Part shown: piece by piece, positions 1 through 6,792 of the stretch
Layout: each line of letters starts with the position of its first letter
Numbering within the stretch: position 1 is the stretch's first letter
Assembly (NCBI GenBank): GCA_017551425.1
Contig: JAFZLQ010000037.1
Coordinates: 1 to 24,373, forward strand
DNA from: Bacteroidales bacterium
Lineage (GTDB): Bacteria > Bacteroidota > Bacteroidia > Bacteroidales > UBA932
Direction: 5' to 3'
Length of the DNA stretch: 24,373 nt
Translations under genes and position numbers: made by a program
Notes under the pieces: generated by a model
Databases searched by the model: none
What the model saw: only the letters and a program-made list of their open reading frames with translations
What the model was told of the DNA's origin: nothing

Positions 1-291
1 GCACGTCGCAAGCGACGTCCCCCTTCTATCTCCCGCAGTGCTTATGCGAACGACGTGCTCACCACCCGCGGCTGTTTTGGCGCAGGTCACAGGTTTTTCT
101 GGCGTCAGGCCCGGTCTCCGTGGCGCAGGTCCGATTTTTTTGCCGGCACCTGCGCCACCACAGAGCGCAGAAGGCCGATTTGCGGCGCCGGACCCCGAAC
201 TTTTTTCGGACCTGCGCCAGACGGCGCCTTGTAGTGGGGAATCCGGGTGCGCTGCAGAGGGCGCGCGTATCTCCGTTCCTTCCGCAGCCGA
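1..291. repeat. Non-coding interval with GC-rich inverted repeats
   Basis: No convincing gene is seen here. The stretch is built from copies of a TGGCGCAGGTC core in both orientations: plus at 78-88 and 121-131, inverted at 148-157 and 208-219. Positions 121-134 (TGGCGCAGGTCCGA) and 206-219 are a perfect 14-bp inverted pair about 70 nt apart, each arm next to a run of T. A second module at 227-250 (core GGGGAATCCGGGTGC) recurs at 1221-1244 with 22 of 24 bases matching. A short perfect hairpin (ACGTCG/CGACGT) sits at 3-18. The arrangement resembles a REP/BIME-like intergenic mosaic repeat; that comparison is inference. Confidence 0.6.
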
Positions 292-1173
292 TCATTCCTC
301 CCTGAGCCAGGCGAGGGCGTCTTCAAGGGGGCTGTCGGTCATGACGTCAGGGGCGATGGGGTCGTTGCAGAATTCTTCTCCGGTGCGGGCGAGGGTGCTG
401 CTGGTTGTCAGGGCGAGCCGGGAGCCGTCCGGCATGGGGAACAACCGGTTGCCTGAAGTGTATCCGGCCGTAGGCATGCCGAAGACGCGCGAGCGGTCCT
501 GGCCTCGGAAGCAAATCATCACCATCTCCCCGGAACTGGCGGTAAGGCTGTCCACGAGCAGGGCTACAGGGCAGCCGATGAACGTACGGGCCCCGACTCC
601 GGCGGTCTGGGGAAAGTAACTTCTGGTGATGGGGCTCTGATTCTTCCTGGTGCGGAACTTCAGCACGATGCCGTCCGTCAGCAGCGGATGCACGGCGGCG
701 CACATGGGGTACATGTTGCCTCCGGTATTGCCCCGCAGGTCGATGACTGCGCCAGGGACAGAATCCGGCAGGACATCGAGCACCGCATTCGCGTACCGCT
801 GCATCTCGGCATTGCCCTGGGCGTTGAACGGAGGAAGGGTGATGACAGCGATTCCGTCGTCCAGTACCTCTACGGAAGGGGATACGGACTGATTGGATTC
901 CGCATCCTGCTGCTGATACTCCTGCGTCCAGATGAACGAGTGCTTGCCGCCTGCCACCTTGATGGCTTTCCGGACCACCTCGTGCGCTTCTTCCATAGTT
1001 GCCGGCTCTGCATCCAGAGCCTCGCTCCGAGCCTCTTCCCAGGCGGGACCTTCGGCAAACAGGGCCTGTTTGTCCATCAGCCTGACGGCCTTGCGGACAT
1101 AACTTTTTTCTGCTGAGACGGTGCAGCCTGCCGCCACAAGCGCCAGGGAAACGAATACTATCAGTCTTTTCAT
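292..1173 (-). CDS. S41-family serine protease-like lipoprotein
   Basis: A 293-residue protein whose N-terminus ends in a lipobox (VAAGC, Cys17), so it is probably a periplasm- or surface-facing lipoprotein. The core matches the S41 (C-terminal processing/tricorn-like) fold: GGKHSF at 75-80 supplies a conserved His, IDLRGNTGG is at 144-152, and TASSGE at 211-216 is the nucleophilic Ser region (Ser213, with Ser214 adjacent). A G-x-P-T-x-G motif follows at 232-237. No PDZ domain is evident, so it resembles the shorter non-CtpA members that use His/Ser rather than Ser/Lys. The ATG at 1173 was chosen because it starts the signal peptide; the open frame extends 52 codons further through the repeat region but is not protein-like. 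Substrate unknown. It is flanked on both sides by related intergenic repeats. Confidence 0.8.
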   Translation of the reverse strand: MKRLIVFVSLALVAAGCTVSAEKSYVRKAVRLMDKQALFAEGPAWEEARSEALDAEPATMEEAHEVVRKAIKVAGGKHSFIWTQEYQQQDAESNQSVSPSVEVLDDGIAVITLPPFNAQGNAEMQRYANAVLDVLPDSVPGAVIDLRGNTGGNMYPMCAAVHPLLTDGIVLKFRTRKNQSPITRSYFPQTAGVGARTFIGCPVALLVDSLTASSGEMVMICFRGQDRSRVFGMPTAGYTSGNRLFPMPDGSRLALTTSSTLARTGEEFCNDPIAPDVMTDSPLEDALAWLREE

Positions 1174-1177
1174 ATGG

Positions 1178-1185
1178 CAAAGATA
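1178..1185 (-). promoter_or_regulatory. Putative -7 box of the S41 gene
   Basis: TATCTTTG on the minus strand fits the Bacteroidota TAnnTTTG element and lies 4 nt from the ATG at 1173. Transcription would start at or almost at the start codon. No clear -33 TTG is seen at the usual 19-21 bp distance. Confidence 0.45.
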
Positions 1186-1220
1186 AGGATTTATCAGAAC
1201 CTTATGCGCCGCTGATGATG

Positions 1221-1290
1221 CCTTGTCGTGGGAAATCCGGGTGCAAAAGGCCGCCATTCTCACCCGGCACGGTGGCACAGTTGGCGCAGG
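1221..1290. repeat. Second copy of the dispersed intergenic repeat modules
   Basis: Positions 1221-1244 match 227-250 at 22 of 24 bases (core GTGGGAAATCCGGGTGC), and TTGGCGCAGG at 1281-1290 matches 77-86. The two copies bracket the S41 gene, with the modules in a different order. No coding role is seen. Confidence 0.6.
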
Positions 1291-1321
1291 GGTATTAATT
1301 GTGTCCTGCCAGTTAATAATG

Positions 1322-1338
1322 TGTACCATTTTGGTACA
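1322..1338. promoter_or_regulatory. Palindromic operator of the toxin-antitoxin operon
   Basis: TGTACCA-TTT-TGGTACA is a perfect inverted repeat with 7-bp arms. It covers the TTTG -33 element (1330-1333) of the promoter read into the antitoxin gene. Phd/YefM-type antitoxins commonly bind such palindromes to autorepress their operon, so an operator role is the simplest reading. Confidence 0.7.
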
Positions 1339-1361
1339 TTATTAGAATTATATTATATTTG
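1330..1361 (+). promoter_or_regulatory. Bacteroidota-type promoter of the TA operon
   Basis: The -33 box TTTG (1330-1333) and -7 box TATATTTG (1354-1361) are separated by 20 bp, matching the consensus. The predicted transcription start is about 1365, giving a leader of about 15 nt before the ATG at 1381. Confidence 0.75.
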
Positions 1362-1380
1362 CAGAGTAAATGATTTAGTT

Positions 1381-1647
1381 ATGGTTGTTGTAAGCAGCAG
1401 AGAGTTTCGCGCAAACCAGAGGAAATACTTTGATTTGGCCCGTATAAATGATGTCGTGATAACCTCAAGGTCTCACGGCAGCTACAGACTTGTGCCTGTA
1501 TCTGAGAGCGATAATCTCATCGATCAGACCACACTTGATGCAAAAATACGTCAAGGTATAGCCGATTATGAGTCCGGCAAAGTGCATAGGATGAGTGAGG
1601 GAGAGAGCAGCGAGGAGTTCCTCGCCCGGATGATTAATGAGGGCTGA
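1381..1647 (+). CDS. Type II antitoxin, Phd/YefM family
   Basis: An 88-residue protein opening with VSSREFRANQRKYFDLA, the typical N-terminal DNA-binding signature of Bacteroidota Phd/YefM antitoxins; the C-terminal half (about 50-88) is charged and should wrap the toxin. It is expected to neutralise the YoeB-like toxin encoded immediately downstream and, with it, to repress the operon through the palindrome at 1322-1338. The start at 1381 gives the family-typical N-terminus and follows a consensus promoter; the frame is open back to 1228 but that part is not conserved-looking. The module is visibly more AT-rich than its neighbours, which fits horizontal acquisition. Confidence 0.88.
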   Translation: MVVVSSREFRANQRKYFDLARINDVVITSRSHGSYRLVPVSESDNLIDQTTLDAKIRQGIADYESGKVHRMSEGESSEEFLARMINEG

Positions 1648-1648
1648 T

Positions 1649-1912
1649 ATGTACACAATCGTATTTACTGAAGATGCAAAGAAGGACTTGAAAGAGCTTC
1701 AGAAAAAAGCACCTCAAGCCCTAACTAAACTAGCTGCGTTGTTAGATGAACTTCGCTTGCATCCACGAACCGGTACTGGTCAAGTGGAGCAGCTTAAAGG
1801 GTATGATGGCTCTGTGTATTCCCGTCGTATTACCAAGGAGCACCGTCTTGTGTATAAGATATATGACGAAGTCGTTGAAGTTCTTGTCCTGTCAGTTTTC
1901 GGGCACTATTAA
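1649..1912 (+). CDS. yoeB: YoeB/Txe-type mRNA interferase toxin
   Basis: An 87-residue RelE-superfamily toxin that, by family knowledge, cleaves mRNA at the ribosomal A site. Residues corresponding to the E. coli YoeB active site are all present: Glu47 (QVEQLK), Arg66 (EHRLVY) and the C-terminal His86-Tyr87. The RTGTGQVEQL, SRRITKEHRLVY and FGHY blocks are diagnostic. The ATG at 1649 lies 1 nt after the antitoxin stop; an in-frame ATG at 1637 overlaps the antitoxin and would add four residues. The coupling ensures co-translation with the antitoxin. No lesion is seen, so the toxin is probably functional. Confidence 0.9.
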   Translation: MYTIVFTEDAKKDLKELQKKAPQALTKLAALLDELRLHPRTGTGQVEQLKGYDGSVYSRRITKEHRLVYKIYDEVVEVLVLSVFGHY

Positions 1913-1957
1913 TGATGCTTTTGGGCGGCGGATAGCTTTTATAATTATTCAATTCTG

Positions 1958-2920
1958 TCAGGCGACGCCCCACTCGGCGCGGAGACGGTCCATCAGATGC
2001 ATGACGTAAAGAATCTCGGAATGCGGCATCTGGGGCGGCTCTATCAACCCCGCCTCAATAGCGTCCCGGCAAGCGCGGAACTCATACTCGAAGCCCGTAA
2101 TCTGCTCCGGCAGAGTGATTTCCTGCTCGACCACGTGGCGTTTTCGGCACACTCTGATATGGCGCGGATTGATGAGGTCGTCGAAAACCAGATAACCGGT
2201 GGTGCCGGCGATGACGGCTTCGTTGCCCCCCTGGCACCAGGCGGACGCCTGCACCGACGCCATTGTGCCGTCCGAGAGAATCATTGTTATGGACTCGGTC
2301 GCGTCCACACCGGTCTCACTGATTACGCAGCTGGTGTTCAGACGCTCCACGGGACTGTCGAAATACATCCGCACGAAGTTCAGCAGGTACACGCCCAGGT
2401 CTAGCAATGCGCCTCCGCCAAGCTCCGGCCGCAGCACCCTCTCCTTGGACGACACCTCGTACGCCAGGGTGGCGTTTACCATACGGGGCTTCCCGATGAT
2501 TCCGGAATCTATAAGCTCCCTTGCTATCCGGCGCACGGGCATATACCGGGGCCAAATGGCCTCCCCCACAAATATCCCTTTTGAATGCGCAAGGGCGATT
2601 ATGGCGGCCGCCTCCGTAGAACTCATCATGAAGCTCTTCTCCACCAGGCAGGGTTTGCCGGCGTTGATGGCGTCGCGCGCGGCCCCGAAATGGCAGGAAT
2701 GAGGAAGGGCGATATAGACAAGGTCCACGTCAGGGTCGGAAAACAGCTCCTGGTAGGAGCCGTATGCGCGTTCCGCTCCGAAGCGGGCGGCAAAAGCCTG
2801 AGCCTTTTCCAGGGACCTGGAGCCGATGGCCAGGAAATTCATGTCATCCATCGCTGCAAGTGTTGCAGCGGCTTTTTCGGCGATGTGTCCGGCACCGATG
2901 ATGCCAATATTCTTAATCAT
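1958..2920 (-). CDS. Gfo/Idh/MocA-family NAD(P)-dependent oxidoreductase
   Basis: A 320-residue cytoplasmic dehydrogenase. The N-terminal Rossmann fold shows GAGHIA at 9-14; VEKSF at 93-97 replaces the common EKP and supplies the catalytic Lys95. GEAIWPRYMP at 119-128 and DLGVY at 174-178 resemble the dihydrodiol dehydrogenase/sugar 1-dehydrogenase branch, so the substrate is probably a sugar, inositol or related polyol; it cannot be named. Length is normal for the family. It ends 45 bp from the convergent toxin gene and is divergent from the membrane protein at 3021. A near-consensus TAACTTG lies 5 nt before the ATG. Confidence 0.85.
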   Translation of the reverse strand: MIKNIGIIGAGHIAEKAAATLAAMDDMNFLAIGSRSLEKAQAFAARFGAERAYGSYQELFSDPDVDLVYIALPHSCHFGAARDAINAGKPCLVEKSFMMSSTEAAAIIALAHSKGIFVGEAIWPRYMPVRRIARELIDSGIIGKPRMVNATLAYEVSSKERVLRPELGGGALLDLGVYLLNFVRMYFDSPVERLNTSCVISETGVDATESITMILSDGTMASVQASAWCQGGNEAVIAGTTGYLVFDDLINPRHIRVCRKRHVVEQEITLPEQITGFEYEFRACRDAIEAGLIEPPQMPHSEILYVMHLMDRLRAEWGVA

Positions 2921-3020
2921 AGTCGCAAGTTACGAAAAATCGGAGATTCTGGTGCGGCCAAATGTGCACTTGACGCTGAAAATTCTTAAATTAGTGCCGA
3001 ATATATTGCAGCCCGATAAT

Positions 3021-3995
3021 ATGCAGACAAAGAAATACTGGGGCAAGACCATAGCCTCCTTCCTGCTGGTCCTGTTCACCATGCCGCTAGGCCATGCGCT
3101 CATGCGCATAATGGAAGACACAATGTCCGTTACGGCTTTGCACTACAGCGCCTTCGCCATGGGAGCCGTGGGGCTTGCCATCGTGGTGTGGGGCGTTTTT
3201 GTGAAAGGTGATGTGAAGCAGACGCTCATGGGCCTCTTCGGAGGACTGCTGTTCTGGACAGGTTGGGTGGAATTCCTCTTCGGCTACTTCGCCGCCCGCT
3301 TCGGAGTGCACTATGACCTCGTGGGCTCAGGCATCGTCCAGTCAACGACAGAATACGTGAACGGCATAGGGGTGTCGCACGAGATGCTGATAAACGGCGT
3401 GAACGTACAGGATATACCGGCGGCAGAGCTGAAGGCCCTGCGCGGTTCCCGGCCCGAGTACCTCATCCTTCCCGCCACTTTCGGCTTCTGGGTGATGTTC
3501 ATCGTCCTGTATGTATTCGGAAGCAAGACCGGATGCCATGCCCTCAACTGGCTGCAGAAGGTATTCTTCGGCAGCAAGCGCGACGAGATAGTCCCGAGCC
3601 ACCTGAGCCGTCACACGGCCATCACCGTATTCGAAGAGCTGAACGTGATGATGTGGACCTGCTACCTGCTGCTGATGTTCGTTTACGACCCCGTGTTCCT
3701 GGGAGACCACCATCCGGTGACGATCGCCATCGCCATAGGATGCCTGATAGGTTCGATTTTTATGTTCAGATATGAGCTGAAGCTGGCCGCCTGGGGCCCC
3801 AACATCCGCATGGCGGTTTCCACGGTGGTGGTATTCTGGACCTTCGTGGAGGTGTTTGCCCGCAACAAGATTCTTTCCGAGTTCTGGGTAAGTCCCCTCC
3901 AGCATATCCCGGAAATGGCCAGCATCCTTGTCAGCTTCATCGCCCTCGGAATCTTTATTATCATCAAGACGGCCAAGGGCAGGCGTAAGGCATAA
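3021..3995 (+). CDS. Multi-pass membrane protein of unknown function
   Basis: A 324-residue integral membrane protein I do not recognise. About eight hydrophobic segments are seen, near residues 11-30, 38-60, 68-92, 147-168, 205-223, 232-250, 267-284 and 299-317. A hydrophilic loop (about 93-145) contains a possible conserved region around VQSTTEYVNGIGVSHEM, and the C-terminus is basic (KTAKGRRKA), suggesting a cytoplasmic end. The ATG at 3021 was chosen because the longer open frame from 2826 runs antisense through the start of the divergent oxidoreductase gene. No transporter or enzyme motif was identified. It appears to be a single-gene unit. Confidence 0.75.
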   Translation: MQTKKYWGKTIASFLLVLFTMPLGHALMRIMEDTMSVTALHYSAFAMGAVGLAIVVWGVFVKGDVKQTLMGLFGGLLFWTGWVEFLFGYFAARFGVHYDLVGSGIVQSTTEYVNGIGVSHEMLINGVNVQDIPAAELKALRGSRPEYLILPATFGFWVMFIVLYVFGSKTGCHALNWLQKVFFGSKRDEIVPSHLSRHTAITVFEELNVMMWTCYLLLMFVYDPVFLGDHHPVTIAIAIGCLIGSIFMFRYELKLAAWGPNIRMAVSTVVVFWTFVEVFARNKILSEFWVSPLQHIPEMASILVSFIALGIFIIIKTAKGRRKA

Positions 3996-4145
3996 CAGGC
4001 GGTGCAAAATATGGCAACTGGCCTGACTCCGTTTGCTATTCTGCGGCAGAATCGCTATATTAGCGGTTCCAAATTCCGGCATTTTTGCTTTGCTGCAGTT
4101 CATACCGTCCGGCCGTTTCCGGCGCCCCTGTGAAATCCCGTCATA

Positions 4146-4154
4146 GGGGGGGGG
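4146..4154. repeat. Poly-G tract (nine G)
   Basis: An uninterrupted run of nine G upstream of the putative promoter for the small gene and FISUMP lipoprotein. Tracts of this length are prone to slippage and in other bacteria tune promoter spacing or strength of surface genes; whether it varies here is unknown. Confidence 0.6.
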
Positions 4155-4191
4155 TATTGTAACCATTTAATAATCAACAATTTGCGTTCCG

Positions 4192-4216
4192 ACCTCCGGG
4201 AAAAACTCCCGGAGGT
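4192..4216 (+). promoter_or_regulatory. Strong stem-loop at the probable 5' end of the FISUMP transcript
   Basis: ACCTCCGGGA and TCCCGGAGGT form a perfect 10-bp stem around a 5-nt AAAAC loop. No T-tract follows, so it is not a typical intrinsic terminator. It sits just downstream of a weak promoter-like TTTG at 4181-4184, so it could cap the 5' end of the mRNA as a stabilising element. Role inferred. Confidence 0.5.
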
Positions 4217-4264
4217 GGAAACTTATGTGCCTTGTAATCAGATACATAGTTAAACCGAAACAAT

Positions 4265-4399
4265 ATGACCTTGAAGAAACAATCGACTTACTGTCCTCCC
4301 GCAGCGGAGGCGGTGCCCGCAAGCCTTGCGGAACTCCTGTGCGACAGCGTTGGAAGTGCCTCCAACCAGGACCTTACTTTTGAAGAATGGACCATTTAA
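4265..4399 (+). CDS. Small 44-residue protein upstream of the FISUMP lipoprotein
   Basis: A short ORF, too small for usual length cut-offs, encoding 44 residues with no signal peptide. It shows a Tyr-Cys-Pro-Pro start region (YCPPAAEA), a middle LAELLCDSVGSAS and an acidic end (QDLTFEEW). Small Bacteroidales proteins with an N-terminal YxxP and a central CxS-G segment are often encoded just ahead of surface lipoprotein genes; this ORF fits that pattern by eye. It ends 18 nt before the lipoprotein start, so the two are almost certainly co-transcribed. Function is unknown; a role as a secreted peptide, a leader peptide or a translational coupler are all possible. A competing frame from 4225 is less convincing. 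Confidence 0.6.
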   Translation: MTLKKQSTYCPPAAEAVPASLAELLCDSVGSASNQDLTFEEWTI

Positions 4400-4417
4400 C
4401 GCGAGGAGGGAAGAAAG

Positions 4418-6727
4418 ATGAAAAAGCTTTATACGATACTTGCCGCGGCCGCAGCGCTTAGCCTGGCCGGCTGCACAAAGGAGATGATTCAGGACGTCGA
4501 AATGCCCGGGCTTGACGGCGAGGAGTTCGTCATCTGCGCCACCCACGAAGACTACGAAGAGTCTCCGTCCGCAAGCGCCACTCCCGACACCCGCACGACC
4601 ATCGTGAACACCAAGGAGGTATGGTGGAATGCCACTGACAAGCTGATGGTTTATCCCACTACCGGCACAAGCGGGTCAGAGTTCAGGGCAAACTTTATCG
4701 GCTCGACTGCCAAGACCTGTTACTTTAAAGGAACTCTCGACACAAAGAACTACAGCGAATTCTATGCTTTTTACCCGTATTCCGCCGCAAAGAGGTACTT
4801 TTCTTCGAGCAAGCGGTTGACCGGTACACTCCCGGCAAATCAGAAGGCTTTAGCGGATAATATATATAAGGACCTGATGGTGTCCTACGGCTCTTTTACC
4901 AAGAGCGACAGGAACCTGAGCATGAAGCCTGTGTACGGAGGCCTGAAGTTCACCCTGTCCCGCGACGACATCAAGTCCATAGAGTTCACAACCAACGGTT
5001 CAACCGCGCTTGCCGGAGATTTCAATATCTATTTCGACAAGAACACAATCGTTGCTGAAGGATCGGATAAAACCATCACGCTGACACCCAAATCCGGCAC
5101 CGCATTCCAGTCCGGCACCAATTACTTCATCGTAATGATCCCGGGGACCTTGAGCAAGGGATTCACCGCTACCCTTACCACCACCGACGGCAAAAAGTTA
5201 GTGGCGACCACGACAAAAAAAATAACAGTCAAGGCCGGTGTCTTCGGCACTCTTGCCAAGCCGCTTAACGAATACGCAAGCGTAACGAAAGAATACGTGG
5301 ACCTCGGCCTCCCTTCCGGAACCATGTGGGCCACATTCAACGTGGGCGCAGAAGCTCCCGAGGAATACGGCGACTACTTCGCCTGGGGTGAAACGGAACC
5401 GAAGCCGAAGAGCCAGTATAACTGGGGTTACTACAAATGGTGCAAAGGCAGTAAAATGACCCTCACCAAATACAGCACCAGAGCTTACTACGGCACAGAG
5501 GACCATAAGATAATTCTTGACGCTACAGACGATCCTGCCACGGCCAATTGGGGCGGCAGTTGGCGAATACCTTCGGATGAAGAGTGGACAGAGCTCCTTG
5601 ATAACTGCACCTGGACATGGACAACCCAGAATAGTGTAAACGGCCAACTTGTCACCAGCAAGACGAACGGCAAAAGTATCTTCCTTCCCGCTGCAGGCGG
5701 TACCCTCTTTGGCAATGCTGGGTCCTACGGCTACTACTGGTCTTCGTACATCATTACGGACTACCCGCACGAAGCGAGCCTCGTCACCTTCTATTCCAAA
5801 GATGTCTATTGGCAAAGCTACTCCCGCTGTGAGGGGTTCTCGGTCCGTCCGGTCTATGGCGCCGTGGTTCCCGTAACGAGTATAGGAGCGTTTAAGGATC
5901 TTGAGCTTGAGTGCGGCGAGACATATATACTCACCGCCACTGTATATCCCGACAATGCAACCTACAAGAAGGTGTCCTGGAGCTCATCCGACGGATCAAT
6001 TGCAGGTGTGGATGCATACGGTGCGGTAACTGCCATTTCCAAAGGCCAGGCTACGATTACGGCGTATTCGGCGGACGGCAGCAAGACGGCATCCTGCACA
6101 GTGACCGTTGTGGTTAAACCTCAAGCCGTGGATCTCGGCCTCCCTTCCGGTAGAAGGTGGGCCAGCTTCAACGTTGGCGCAAGCAAGCCGGAGGAGTTCG
6201 GCGACTTCTTCGCCTGGGGCGAGACCGAGCCGAAGGCCGACTATTCCTGGTCGACTTACAAATGGTGCAACGGCAGTTCCCACACTCTTACCAGATATTG
6301 TCCTTCAAACATGACAGACTATTGGGGCGGCACCGGTTCTCCGGACAACAAATTATGGTTGTACGCCTACTCTAGTGCAGACGATGCAGCCAGAGCCAAC
6401 TGGGGCAGCGGTTGGATAATGCCGGATGATGCCGATTGGACGGAACTCCGGGAGAAATGCACATGGACGTGGACGACGCAGAACGGAATAAGCGGAAGAC
6501 TGGTGACCGGGTCCAACGGCAACAGTATTTTCCTTCCCGCCGCAGGCTACCGTGCCCTTACAGACCAGATCGATGCGGGGACCTACGGCCGATACTGGTC
6601 TGCATCGCTCGCTTCGGACTACCCGGACGAAGCCGGGGACATTTACTTCACCTCCGGCGTAAACAAGAGTGATCACGTCCAACGCAGCTGGGGATGCTCC
6701 ATCCGTCCGGTTGAAGTAGACAAGTAA
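4418..6727 (+). CDS. FISUMP-Ig-FISUMP surface lipoprotein with fimbrillin-like N-terminus
   Basis: A 769-residue lipoprotein (signal peptide ending LAGC, Cys19). Domain order by eye: residues about 35-285 resemble a fimbrillin-like region (conserved TRT, W-x-x-TD, FYAFYPY and ADNIYKDLMVSYG blocks); 292-480 is a first FISUMP domain (VDLGLPSGTMWATFNVGA, YGDYFAWGETEPK, NWGGSWRIPSDEEW); 484-566 is a Big_2 bacterial Ig-like domain; 570-766 is a second FISUMP domain (VDLGLPSGRRWASFNVGA, NWGSGWIMPDDADW). It is probably outer-membrane anchored and exposed, possibly an adhesin or fimbrial tip-like protein. A clear Shine-Dalgarno AGGAGG at 4404-4409, unusual for this phylum, supports the ATG at 4418. 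It is preceded by a 44-residue gene and followed by a bidirectional terminator. Confidence 0.85.
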   Translation: MKKLYTILAAAAALSLAGCTKEMIQDVEMPGLDGEEFVICATHEDYEESPSASATPDTRTTIVNTKEVWWNATDKLMVYPTTGTSGSEFRANFIGSTAKTCYFKGTLDTKNYSEFYAFYPYSAAKRYFSSSKRLTGTLPANQKALADNIYKDLMVSYGSFTKSDRNLSMKPVYGGLKFTLSRDDIKSIEFTTNGSTALAGDFNIYFDKNTIVAEGSDKTITLTPKSGTAFQSGTNYFIVMIPGTLSKGFTATLTTTDGKKLVATTTKKITVKAGVFGTLAKPLNEYASVTKEYVDLGLPSGTMWATFNVGAEAPEEYGDYFAWGETEPKPKSQYNWGYYKWCKGSKMTLTKYSTRAYYGTEDHKIILDATDDPATANWGGSWRIPSDEEWTELLDNCTWTWTTQNSVNGQLVTSKTNGKSIFLPAAGGTLFGNAGSYGYYWSSYIITDYPHEASLVTFYSKDVYWQSYSRCEGFSVRPVYGAVVPVTSIGAFKDLELECGETYILTATVYPDNATYKKVSWSSSDGSIAGVDAYGAVTAISKGQATITAYSADGSKTASCTVTVVVKPQAVDLGLPSGRRWASFNVGASKPEEFGDFFAWGETEPKADYSWSTYKWCNGSSHTLTRYCPSNMTDYWGGTGSPDNKLWLYAYSSADDAARANWGSGWIMPDDADWTELREKCTWTWTTQNGISGRLVTGSNGNSIFLPAAGYRALTDQIDAGTYGRYWSASLASDYPDEAGDIYFTSGVNKSDHVQRSWGCSIRPVEVDK

Positions 6728-6748
6728 GAAATTCCAGTATGTGTAACC

Positions 6749-6776
6749 ACAGCGCTCGCCGTCAGGCGAGCGCTGT
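6749..6776. terminator. Bidirectional terminator hairpin
   Basis: ACAGCGCTCGCC and GGCGAGCGCTGT form a perfect 12-bp stem with a GTCA loop between the convergent FISUMP lipoprotein and DUF4252 genes. The flanking T/A content is modest, but position and stem strength fit a shared terminator. Confidence 0.75.
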
Positions 6777-6792
6777 CTTGTTGAAGGAATTG

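Larger units (their letters stand above)
3996..4264. other. Intergenic leader region of the FISUMP operon
   Basis: About 270 nt with no convincing gene of its own. It contains a short hairpin CGCTA/TAGCG near 4053-4065, a run of nine G at 4146-4154, a weak promoter-like TTG...ACAATTTG (4157-4184) and a perfect 10-bp stem-loop at 4192-4216. An ORF of 52 codons from 4225 overlaps the 44-residue gene in another frame and looks less protein-like. Confidence 0.5.

Noticed and set aside
38..619. 193-codon plus-strand ORF at the left edge
   Set aside because: It runs through the repeat region and antisense to the S41 gene, has no protein-like features, and its length is explained by high GC.
4192..4216. 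Intrinsic terminator for the membrane protein gene
   Set aside because: The stem is strong but has no T-tract on either side and lies almost 200 nt past the stop, next to a promoter-like element; a leader role is more likely.
4225..4383. 52-codon ORF overlapping the 44-residue small gene
   Set aside because: Its sequence is basic and irregular and it ends inside the other frame; the 4265 frame better fits known small-protein patterns and spacing to the next gene.
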